NCBI GenBank assembly: GCA_000310025.1
Contig: FN649733.1
Span: 2,834,445 to 2,855,295 of the forward strand
Reading direction: 5' to 3'
DNA from: Ectocarpus siliculosus
Lineage: Eukaryota; Sar; Phaeophyceae; Ectocarpales; Ectocarpaceae
DNA length: 20,851 bases
The notes beneath the pieces were generated by a model. That model saw nothing but the letters and a program-made list of their open reading frames with translations. It was not told where the DNA came from and did no database searches. Shown piece after piece: positions 1 to 8,700 of this stretch (positions within the stretch are counted from its first letter, which is position 1; every line of letters starts with the position of its first letter). The position numbers and the translations under genes are program-made.

Positions 1-11
1 AACTTCAAGCA

Positions 12-172
12 CAGTAGGGGGGCCGGTTTAGCGACCCCCATTTTAGCGACATGCCCTGTTCAACACCACAAAATCGCGTCGCACCGCCTCACCCGGGGTA
101 GTACATCTGCTCTAAAATGGGTAGTTCGGTTTTAGCGACCTGCCCTGCATAGCTAAACCGGCCCCCCTACTG
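12..172. mobile_element. MITE-like element with 21-bp perfect terminal inverted repeats
   Basis: Positions 12-32 and 152-172 are perfect reverse complements, beginning CAGTAGGGGGGCCGG. Further in, ACCCCCATTTTAGCGAC (35-50) has an imperfect partner at 113-122, and TTTTAGCGAC.TGCCCTG occurs twice as a direct repeat (41-57, 130-147). The element is about 161 bp with no coding capacity. CAGTAG ends recall pogo/Tigger-type elements of the Tc1/mariner superfamily, but no TA target duplication is visible, so the family is a guess. Confidence 0.6.
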
Positions 173-383
173 AAACGGCAAGCGCGGAGGTGCAAAAGGC
201 AAGGATACACACTGCGCTGCGAACAACATCCAATCATGTTAGAAAGGGCTCGCCCGAGAGACCTTAATCTACTATCTCCGAGACGTGAAAAACAAAAACT
301 ACCTGGTCCTGTTTTTTGCGCTTGCGGGGGGTTACTCTTGAGACGGGATGGATGCGAGGTGAAGGGGAAGCTAACCGTCAATA
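173..383. other. Non-coding flank between the MITE-like element and the minus-strand exon
   Basis: Short unremarkable sequence. If the minus-strand gene is real, this is its 3' UTR and downstream region. No polyadenylation signal or structure stands out. Confidence 0.3.
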
Positions 384-453
384 CTACTGCTGAAACGGGT
401 ATATCAGAAACACGACAAGAGCAAAGAGAAGAGAGAGCACCATCCAGCCTCGG
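384..453 (-). CDS. Possible terminal exon encoding a hydrophobic C-terminal tail
   Basis: On the minus strand a (CTT)n pyrimidine tract leads to two closely spaced acceptors, ACAAG and GACCAG, both giving the same frame. The exon reads RGWMVLSLLFALVVFLIYPF QQ and stop. Joined in phase to 821-1068 this makes a Ser/Gly-rich basic protein ending in a single membrane segment, the layout of a tail-anchored protein. The tail loosely resembles that of Sec61 beta, but the conserved block before the membrane segment is absent. The upstream exon(s) with the start codon were not found. Confidence 0.33.
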
Positions 454-470
454 CTGGTCCTTGTCCATCG

Positions 471-499
471 CAGCAGCAGAAGAAGAAGAAGAAGAGGAA
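471..499. repeat. CAG/AAG trinucleotide tract
   Basis: A run of CAGCAGCAG followed by (AAG)n. On the minus strand it reads as (CTT)n(CTG)n and would form the pyrimidine tract of the proposed acceptor at 454-460. Confidence 0.8.
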
Positions 500-820
500 T
501 AACATGTCCCCGCCCGTGGAAACCAGTATCTAGATATCTTCCGTAATAGTGGTATAGACGCAAATACAACCAGTAGACCCGATAGGCCTGCGAACAATGT
601 ATTATTCTCCCGGGAGGTTGCTCTTGCCAATTAACAGTTTTGTTGCAGCCAGAGAACAAAACACTCTAAACCGCGCTGGCGTTATCTCTCCCCAAGAGCA
701 GCAGCAGAAGACGAACAACCGACCCTTTGTTCTCTTTCGTCCGGCCAGCCTATGTCCTGCCGGGCACCTTCTGTCAACTCTTTCTTCCGCTCCAGCTATT
801 GTAGAACAAAAAACACTCAC

Positions 821-1068
821 CACGCTCGAGACGCCCCTTGGCCGTCATCCATGGAAGAACTCCCCACAGGAAGGTGCCCGCCCCCCTGTTCCTCGCCTTT
901 TCCTCGAACGAGCTGCTTCCCACCCTCCTCGCGTTGACGGGCACCACTACCACTGCCACTACCACCACTCCGAGACCCACCGCCGCCGCCGCCGCCGCTG
1001 CCGCCGTTCCCTTTCGCCCGCTTGCTGGACGATCGCTCACGGCCCGTAGGCGAACCCAGGCGCTTCTT
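821..1068 (-). CDS. Possible internal exon of an unrecognised minus-strand gene
   Basis: On the minus strand the segment is bounded by an acceptor GCACAACAG|AAG preceded by a pyrimidine-rich stretch, and by a donor CGTG|GTGAGT. In the frame starting AAG it reads KKRLGSPTGRERSSSKRAKG, a Gly/Ser run, then REEGGKQLVRGKGEEQGG and SSSMDDGQGASRA, with no stop over 248 nt. The composition suggests a disordered basic linker, possibly nuclear or cytosolic. Two other frames are also open, so the frame choice rests on the join to the segment at 384-453. No family is recognised. Confidence 0.38.
979..1003. repeat. CCG trinucleotide tract
   Basis: Impure (CCG)n tract. On the minus strand it encodes the Gly run of the proposed 821-1068 exon; in other frames it gives poly-Ala or poly-Arg, which explains the long shadow frames here. 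Confidence 0.8.
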
Positions 1069-1901
1069 CTGTTGTGCCCGGCCCAGCCGGTGGAGGGAGC
1101 GACGCGGTAGGGTGTGTGTGTGGGGGGGGGGTCAACCACGCTGGCGTCGTGAAAGCAGCAGTCAAAGATGAAGAAACGATATCAGCACGGTTCGTTCCAA
1201 CGCAGCAGCTACGAAACGAAACTTGGCATAGTATATCTACCCAGTCTGCGTGAAACCGTCGTCAACATTCCTTCGTTCCGCAGAAGCCTTTCCTGGATCT
1301 AGCATATAGAAGTAGTAGATTAGGTAGGTGCAACGATGAGAGAATCACAGAGAGAGCACGCGTGTGTCCGCCAATATTTGGACACGCGTGTCCGGTTTCC
1401 CGCGATCGTGACGCCGCGACTGGGGGCAACGAGGTGCTGCAACAAAACTTAAAACCGTCCCTCAGGGAAGATATGACTATAAATCCCCCAAGATAGGAAG
1501 CAGCGAGATCAGCAACAGCTTGCGCGAGCAGCACAGCAGTCCTGCTGACTACAGTATCGGACCGCCATTGCATTTTCATGTGCTTGCAGGGGGAGGGGGG
1601 TGGGTGGTATGCTTGGGGGTTTCTCTGTCTTCCTTCTGTGGCTTTCTTCCCGGGGGGGGGGGGGGGCGACGTAGATTGAAGGGTTCATGCCTTCCGCTCT
1701 CTCGAGGACGCAACAGGGGATGCGCAGTCTTCCGTGAAATTTTCTCGAACACTGAGGTGTGTGTGTGTGTGACTATCCCGTAGTGTCCGTTACAAGATGG
1801 AGTGCATCTGCCTGCCGCAGAGAGGGAGGGGAGTTAAATAAACAAATAAACACGGACACGCAAACCGGGCAGGACTTTGTTTCATGGGTTCGCCGATATT
1901 T
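1069..1901. other. Intergenic or intronic stretch rich in simple repeats, no gene seen
   Basis: Contains GT and G tracts and an inverted pair of ACACGCGTGT-like words near 1358-1392 (CGCGTGTGTCCG and GGACACGCGTGTCCG). Open frames here are short, lack recognisable motifs and show no convincing splice boundaries on either strand. It may hold introns or 5' exons of the tentative minus-strand gene. Confidence 0.4.
1652..1666. repeat. G15 homopolymer
   Basis: Fifteen consecutive G. A (GT)n/G tract also lies at 1111-1131 and a (GT)7 tract at 1757-1770. Such runs are prone to length errors. Confidence 0.9.
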
Positions 1902-1989
1902 CTTTGTGCGGGGGATCTGTGCTGTACCCGAAAATATAACTTCACCAAAAATATTATTTTCGGGTACAGCACAGATCCCCCGTACAAAG
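1902..1989. ncRNA. 88-nt foldback with a 35-bp stem (miRNA precursor-like or tiny MITE)
   Basis: Positions 1902-1936 pair along their whole length with 1955-1989; the only non-Watson-Crick pair is G1908 with T1983, which is a G-U wobble if + strand RNA is made. The loop is 18 nt. The arms begin CTTTGTGCGGGGGATCTGTG. A stem this complete could be a microRNA or siRNA precursor, or a recently inserted foldback element. No target-site duplication is evident. Confidence 0.5.
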
Positions 1990-2733
1990 AGCCGCGAGGC
2001 ACGTCATGAAAAGTGCTAAGTAATTGCACTACAGTTATTTTCTATCCTATTTACAATTGGGGCGGGTTGACTTCCATCTCTTCCAGGGTATAGGCAAAGT
2101 GTCGATTACAGCAGTACTACAGCAGTGTGAGTAGTTCCGACGATAGTATCATCTGCGCTACACTCACCACCGCTTTCACACGGTTTTCTCTGCTGCAAAT
2201 ATAGAGCTGAGCACTGCTGTAAATAAAGAGCTGAGCATATTGTAGTGTAGGTTGTCAGTCGAGGTGCGAACACCGAAGCAGACTACACAGCAGTACACTC
2301 AAAAGGTCCAGATTGTCGCATATGCGCTACTGCTGTACCACACACAACAGTGTGCGGGGGCAAGCCAAAAAAGGCGGCGCAACATACTTAACTCGGCGTC
2401 CGCCAATCAGCGGCAGAATAGGGCCTCTATGTAACTTGGCGCCTGCCGTCTTTTTGTGTATAGTTTATTCAAGTTGTCTCGGCAATTTTACACGCTTTAC
2501 AGCAGTAAGTAGGGGTACCGACCGAAAAAAAAAATGCCACTCAACTTTGCTGCAGCCTTAAAGCCGCAGCAGGCGATTACGAGCACGCCGACAGCAGCAG
2601 GCTGGGACCACTCGTCCAAAACTGGGCTGTCAGTAGTTTCGCAACCGCAATCCGCTGCTGCTGTTGTCGACAGACGGAGCATTATACCCCAGAGATCAGA
2701 AACAGCCGGCGTCCTCCCGTCAGACCGCCTCAA
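1990..2733. other. Non-coding stretch with clustered ACAGCAGT words
   Basis: No supported gene. Four of the dispersed ACAGCAGT copies (2108, 2119, 2287, 2499) and two reverse copies (2213, 2329) lie here. A 155-codon minus-strand frame (2497-2964) has no recognisable features and runs through one copy of a direct repeat. Confidence 0.45.
2197..2244. repeat. Imperfect 24-bp tandem duplication
   Basis: AAATATAGAGCTGAGCACTG is followed 24 nt later by AAATAAAGAGCTGAGCATAT. The core AGAGCTGAGCA is identical. The first unit ends with ACTGCTGT, the reverse complement of the ACAGCAGT word that is dispersed in this region. Confidence 0.65.
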
Positions 2734-2798
2734 GGAACGTGATGGTGCTAATAGGAAAAACAAATACACACACAGAAAGACTACCCGTTCGAGATAAA
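2734..2798 (+). repeat. 65-bp direct repeat, copy 1
   Basis: Starts GGAACGTGATGGTGCTAATA and ends GTTCGAGATAAA. It is identical to 3088-3152 except for one C/T difference. The copies start 354 bp apart and the sequence between them is not duplicated. Confidence 0.9.
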
Positions 2799-3087
2799 GC
2801 GAGTATTTCAGATGGATCCAACCTAAGGGGGGAGGAGTCTGAAATTGGTGTTTATTGGAGTTGATGAGAAGTGAGCATTTATTATTATGTGCCAAAGAGG
2901 ATGTCTGCGTGCGTATAGAAGAGGAGGCATGCGCACCGAGAGAAGGCAGCTGCTCGCAGGACATTCCGTTTGCGCCCGATCACGTTGAAGCATCATCAGT
3001 GCTGGAGTACAGGGACTGCTAAACGTACGAGTGGACAACACTGCCAGCTACTACCTGTTAAGACGTTCTGTTCCGGGGAGCTAGTGT

Positions 3088-3152
3088 GGAACGTGATGGT
3101 GCTAATAGGAAAAATAAATACACACACAGAAAGACTACCCGTTCGAGATAAA
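3088..3152 (+). repeat. 65-bp direct repeat, copy 2
   Basis: Same as copy 1 with one substitution (AAAAATAAAT instead of AAAAACAAAT). Immediately after it a degenerate echo, GAACGGGATGTAATGGTGCT, occurs near 3163, suggesting an older third copy. The substitution is non-synonymous in the longest frame, which argues against coding conservation. Confidence 0.9.
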
Positions 3153-4259
3153 CCCACATTTGAACGGGATGTAATGGTGCTTTTGCAAATTCTGTCCGTC
3201 GAAGTTGAAGAGATTCTGGAGTATGTAGCAGCTGCCGGTGTTTTGGTGGACGGCATCACTATCAATATGAAGACAGACTTTGCTCGTACGATGTACAGCA
3301 GTACCAGTCCTTCACAGTAAGCGTGTCCTCGTCCTTTCTCCATGTCACACGGGACAAGACTTTGCTTGGGGGATGTTATGTAAAATGCTACTTTACCTAA
3401 ATAATAGTATCATGCAGAGGTATTGTGATTCGCACCACCTGGCATCACTGGTAACAATTCAGTGCATAGGCTTAAACAGACTCAAAATAAGCCCAGTACC
3501 CAGCATGTATTTCTCCCAATTAATGCTGCAAAGACTTCAATACACCCACTTCGACCGTGGTGATGTCTACATACTGCACATAGAACGGGCAGCCTCTTTT
3601 TGTACTCGCATATATATATTTTTATTCGTGCCGAAAATAATCTACCTATAATCTTGTGTAGACGTGTAGACGCTTTGCTGGCGGCGACACACCGCTGCCT
3701 GGGGTGTTTCCTTCACCATGGAGGTGCGCAACATGTTGTGTTGACTTGACGCCAACGGTATCCGACGGCGTTGGCTCACAGCAGTTCGGACGCCTCGAAC
3801 CTCTTGGAACAAAGTGAATTTTTAACAAGGTGCCTCTTTCCTTGCGTCAAGGCCTTTCAGAAAATGTTGTCCCCCGAGATTGATACCGTCCCAAAAGTAC
3901 ACAGACGGAAAGAGAGAGATATCGGAGGGATAAAACAACGTCGATACAGCAGTAGTAAGGACGCCAGGAGCGCGTGCAGCCAGCCTCTTCTGCGTATACC
4001 ACAATAAAAGAGGGGGATTGATTCATAAGTCCTCGCGGGCTTCGCCAGCGTAACAAGTCCGCTGATGTACACCAGTGCCGCAAAAAATTGCGCGACAAAT
4101 TTTCAATATATAAAAAAAAAAGTAGCACAAACGTACCAGACACCAGCACCAGATTTCGCAAAAGCTCGTGTGTGATGAAAATTACCAGTAACAACAGGAG
4201 CTGCAGCGGTCTGCCATATTGCCCGAAGCCCTATTTAGTGTTGGATTGTCACCCGTAGC
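3153..4259. other. No supported gene
   Basis: A frame at 3174-3320 (MVLLQILSVEVEEILEYV and onward) looks protein-like for about 45 codons but matches no family I know and starts inside the degenerate repeat. The rest is AT-richer sequence with scattered ACAGCAGT words (3295, 3778, 3946) and no convincing splice pairs. Confidence 0.4.
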
Positions 4260-4410
4260 ATGGAGGGTCACAAGATAGGTGTGATGCGTCTATGCCTGAT
4301 GCGGCTGGGCAAGCGTGCGCTCGCTGTGCCGCGTCTGCTGCTGCTGCTGCTGCTTCTGTTGTGTATCGGTGTAATCAACGGTACACCGTTTGGTGCAGGA
4401 AAGCGAGAAC
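4260..4410 (+). CDS. Possible first exon with a signal peptide, unrecognised
   Basis: ATG at 4260 opens a frame with basic residues, then nine leucines and CIGVINGTPFGAGKR, followed by a donor-like AAC|GTAAGA. This looks like a signal peptide exon. However, the Leu run comes from a (CTG)6 tract (4335-4352), which by chance gives hydrophobic runs, and no downstream exon could be linked. The ATG frame runs on to 4550 if unspliced. Treat as weak. Confidence 0.18.
4335..4352. repeat. (CTG)6 microsatellite
   Basis: Six consecutive CTG units, continued imperfectly by CTTCTGTTG. It encodes the Leu run in the tentative signal-peptide frame. Confidence 0.9.
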
Positions 4411-5561
4411 GTAAGAATGCTTTGGGCTGGTTCAACTCTAAAAACAAGATACTTTTTGTACAACAATCTGCCTTGGTCGGTAACCCCGAGTCTCGCCGCG
4501 TATTTATTTTTTGCCCTTCAACGTGTGATGACCATCATACCATCATCTGAATTTGCATGTCCGATTCGGCGGCCAGAAGTTCTCAGACATGGATGGGCCA
4601 CCATGAGCACCTGAAACCGCCAGTGGGAGGCGCGGGCTGGCTCACAGTGGCGCACGCACAGGGCAGAGACGCTCTCGACAGACAAGGAAAGTACCCATTA
4701 TTAATAGTCTACATCCGAACTCGAAGTTGCCTGACGAAAAAGAAACACCCCAATTTGCTGCTGCTTGCAGCTCACGCAGCGCCGCGTGTACGCCAAGAGG
4801 TCTCGCCGGAGCGGTAGCTGCAGCGGCCTAAAGCGCGAGCGAGAGGTATCTTTCATGCCCCCAGCAGCGAATGGTGCGTTTCCTATCATCTGTGGGGGGT
4901 GCGAGCTGCTGGAGTGATTGGATTCAAGAGCATACGTGTTCACGGCTTTTTCGCATACCTTTCCTTCAATCGTGCCCTCCTAGATGGGCTACCTGACGGA
5001 ACCAGGTGCCGAAAGGAGAAGGTATGGGGGATGCCTGCAGCGAGCGAGGCGTCGGGGGGAAGCTATCCCTTTCGTCGGCTTATCGAGTCGCTTCCAAACC
5101 TGGCTGGCTTCTTCCGGCGATGAGTTTTGTGCGTGCGTGAAGTGGAGAGAGAGAGCAAGGAAGAGAGAGAAAGCTCCCTGGAAACGCCGGAACTGGTCGC
5201 TAACGAAGAGCAACAAAAATCAGCCGTTTCATGTTTTCTCGACACACGTCACGCGCGAAGCAGTCGTCGTGCGAGAACGTCCACAGGTCGAGGTCGGTTT
5301 AACGTTTTATTTCAGTATCAATCCCCTTGTTCTTGCTGCCTAGACTAATCAATATCGCGATATCACTACGTGAGGTTCACTCCTGGCAAGAAACGCATAA
5401 CGGGGTGCGCGCGATCTTTGCGTTCTCTGAAGGTGCAGGCATAGCTGTAAAAGCCGTTGAACTTCTTGACGCATCAGCGTCCGCGTGTGAGCGATCCCAA
5501 CACCGCGGCCGAACGTGGAACGCGGTACACCCATCACTGGGCTAAGGGATAACTCGATTAC
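4411..5561 (+). other. Upstream region of the kinesin gene
   Basis: No gene recognised. It should contain the promoter and 5' leader of the kinesin, but no TATA box or ciliary RFX X-box (GTNRCC..RGYAAC) stands out by eye. A purine-rich GA tract occurs near 5144-5172. Short frames on both strands show no family motifs. Confidence 0.4.
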
Positions 5562-5567
5562 ATGTAG
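5562..5567 (+). promoter_or_regulatory. Minimal start-stop upstream ORF (ATG TAG)
   Basis: ATG TAG lies one base before the kinesin start codon (ATGTAG C ATG). If transcribed as 5' leader, it is a start codon followed immediately by a stop. AUG-stop elements of this kind are known in plants to stall ribosomes and lower translation of the following frame. Whether the leader really includes it is not known from sequence. Confidence 0.45.
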
Positions 5568-5568
5568 C

Positions 5569-5733
5569 ATGGGGAAGACCACAGCCGAAGGAGGGGATGG
5601 TGGAAATAGCAGTCACATACGGACGTTCCTACGGATCCGACCCTCGAAGCGACCGTCGGGCTATATCAAGGTCGATGAGTTCGACAAGACCAGGCTAGGC
5701 TTCCACGTGCCCGTAGAGACTAAGGACGGGGAG
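5569..5733 (+). CDS. KIF6: KIF6-like exon 1: start of the motor domain
   Basis: Codes for 55 residues starting [12 protein letters not shown] and containing [19 protein letters not shown], the first motor strand (compare IQIFARVKP in KIF6). The ATG at 5569 is the first in-frame ATG. The frame is open upstream to a GTG at 5515, but kinesin-9 proteins start close to this strand, so the ATG is preferred. It ends GAG|GTGAGA in phase 0. A start-stop pair ATG-TAG lies just upstream. An additional 5' UTR exon cannot be excluded. Confidence 0.88.
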
Positions 5734-8700
5734 GTGAGAACAAGGGATCGTAGATAAGCGTCTGGTTCAATACACACGCTACGCTACGTCAACAAATGCC
5801 AAATGTTATCGCAACGGTGATTTACGAATCCTGACATTCTCAAACAAGTGGTACTACTGTAGTGTACAACTGCTGTGGACTGGAAGTTTATGCTGTGTTG
5901 CCGAGAGCCTATTTCACTGCTCTGCAGCCACACGAGTAGAGGAGTATACAGAATGTGGGCAAGATTTCACTGCAGAAAAGTTCGTACTGTCATTTTATCT
6001 ACACTACGATCTTGCCTTCCTAACGGCAAGCTCCGATCCTGGGTCGCCCATAAATTCTGCTCTTTACTCTTGGTAGTCTAAGCTTGTAGACAATGCATAG
6101 CGCATGTACATGTATGCATGGCTAATCCCGTTCCGTGCAATAATTTTCAAACACCACCATCGACCCCTGGCACAGTATGTCAACAACACCCGCACGTCAC
6201 ACAAGTTCAAGTTCGATGGGGTCCTAGGCGAGAAGGCAACTCAGGTAACATCATGTGCTCCAACGTAAGGTAGCTGCTGTCACAACTGGTGCCAATCTGT
6301 GTCGCATGCGGTTGCTGACAACAGGGCGGCAACAGCCAACGTACAGAGAGGGATAGCGTGCAACGCCACGAGGATGTATGTGTAGTCTAGACGCGGTATT
6401 GAGATGAGTGGTGTTCACGTTCACGGGGTCCGGGTTTTGTCAGCATCTCCCCAAGTGCTTTGTTTGTCAAGTTGCACCGAACACCCACATGTTGCTTTAG
6501 TACCTTCTCCGTCGGTTGCCTCATGGGAAAACTTTGTCTAGTATTGTTCGGGATGCGCATGAGCATTCGTGTGGTACTGAATATGCCCTGCACTGCTTCG
6601 GTACGATCAAGGAGAGTAGTTCGAGGTGGATAAAAAGCCACGGGGAGGCTGTTGTCTACAGACGGAGACTGGTCCTTCACCGTTGCCAACCGGCACCTAC
6701 GTATCTGTGTACGCCCTCCAGCTGTTCATGGTTATCTTCAGCACTCTCAATGGTAGTTTCGTGGCCAACAGCGTAGGCCGTGTGGTCCACTCTTAGATGT
6801 GATTTACGTCTAATGCAGTGCGCACTCAAAGACAAATATCAACCACCAGGAACCATTCATCACCGGTACCTCCAACCACTGCGTGTCGGCCAATCAATGT
6901 GTATCGATCGCTAAACAGGAGGACGTGTTCGCCAAGATCGGAAAGGGGGCCGTATCCAATGTCCTCAATGGATACAATTCAACAGTGTTTGCCTACGGAC
7001 AGACCGGGTCGGGAAAGACGTTCACCGTCACTGGCGGAGCTGAGAGGCGAGTCCACAATCCTTCACAGGCTTGGTAGCCCTTTGTCTGTGGAAGAGTCGC
7101 AGGCGACACGGCGTCCTTCGAAAGTGCGGACGCCGTATGCGTAAAAGACCCAACCCTGTATTTTTCCTCGTGTCGAACGGGTCTTCAAATGGGTGTTTTC
7201 AACAATTTTGTGCCACGTATCCAGAACTGCTAGAGACCTGGAAAACAGTACTTTCAAGGACGAGAGAGTAGCCGGTCGTCTTGAGATCTCACCGACGACC
7301 GCGAAAGATACAGATCTACTGTAGATTGGTATCGTTGCTTATTCTCCGCAAGGACAGAAGAATGTTTATATTACCCGGCTACGACAGAAAATTGGGTCAT
7401 CAGTGTATTGAGACCGGATTGACGAGGGTGCACCAACCGACTTCCCAGAACCGGTTTCTTTCCTTCCGCAACGTGAAACTTCCCGACCGACGTTTCCTCG
7501 GGAGAGATCTTGTGAGTCCCACTCAACACGGCAAACGCTCATGGCACGCCACCACCCTTTTTCTGGCCTGAAAATTACACGACAGATACGTGGACCGCGG
7601 GATTATCCCTCGCGCTCTAAGCCTCATATTCGCAGAGTTCAAGGAGCGCAGCGACCAGCAGTTTACCTGCCACATTTCTTACCTTGAGATATACAACGAA
7701 CAGGTACGCTCAGCATTGTGCTTGTGTGCTGTACATTATTCCATAATACGACTGGAGCATTGGCGGGCGTGACGCAGGAGTCTTTCGACCTGCACCAAAG
7801 TTGACTTCTGCATTGTGGAGGAGGGGATTAGGAAGATGAGGAGGATGAAACCTATTTTTTCAGGTTGTGCGACGCATTGGATTGGTTGTTTCTGGTGCAT
7901 GATGAACGTTTCGCGGGTTAGATCTAGATTGGGTGCTGCTCACAAGGGTGCTGCGGACACGTTCACTCTTTCTTGCGCGATTGATCCCCCCCGACAATTT
8001 CTTGGTCCCGCCCGTAGGGCTTCGACCTGCTGGACCCGAGCCATGACTCGAAGAAACTGGAAGACCTAGCCAAGGTGGCACTCATGGAAGACGAGGACGG
8101 CAACATACATCTGAGGTATACAACGTACAGCACTGGCGGTAGAAAGGCAACGGCCACAAAAAGACATGAGAAAGTTTCCACCGAAGCAACGTCAACCTCT
8201 AAGCTGATACAAATCCACAGGGTTTACATCGTTTTTTCGTTGTTGTTTGTGGGCTCGTGACGGCGGTGAAACCGTCGCGGTTACGCGCAAGTACGTCCGT
8301 CGGGTAGAAGGAAATGCGGCGGGGACAACAACCGAATCCCCAGGAGTGTAGATATGTTTGATATCCCACTGCTTACAGGCTCTTCGCTGTACTGTCTATT
8401 CCTCGACCCCTTCCCCGCCGCCGACGCCGCCGGGCGAAACGAACCACCGCCGAACCGATCTTGCCCCTCAGAAACCTGTCGGTGTACCTTGCGGCGAACG
8501 AGGAGGAAGCCTTGAACTATCTTTTTTTGGGAGACACTAATCGCGCCATCTCGGAGACGGCCATGAACAAGGCTTCCTCTCGGTCTCACTGCATCTTTAC
8601 GGTGGGTTGCGTTAGAAAGAGCGCGTGTACAGCATTTTTCAGCAAGTAGCGTGACGAGCTACATAGGTACGAAAGCCTGCGCCGTATGGCAAAGAACCCT

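Noticed and set aside
774-1139. Minus-strand frame with an Ala run and a GLGVVVVAVVVV stretch as a membrane protein
   Set aside because: The hydrophobic run is the out-of-frame reading of the CCG tract and the (GGT)n-like repeat. The Gly/Ser frame of the same exon is more natural and splices in phase.
2497-2964. 155-codon minus-strand frame
   Set aside because: It runs through a 65-bp repeat and an A tract, shows no motif, and its hydrophobic patches are scattered.
3174-3320. Protein-like frame MVLLQILSVEVEEILEYV as a small gene
   Set aside because: It begins within the degenerate third copy of the direct repeat and has no start context, splice signals or recognisable family. It is kept only as a note.
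6961-7070. Intron 3 starting at the normal GT in CGA|GTCCAC
   Set aside because: It would leave exon 3 in phase 0 while exon 4 needs two carried bases, destroying the YVDRGIIPR frame.
7267-7307. Small hairpin GGTCGTC...GACGACC in intron 3
   Set aside because: A seven-base stem is within chance expectation for a window of this size.
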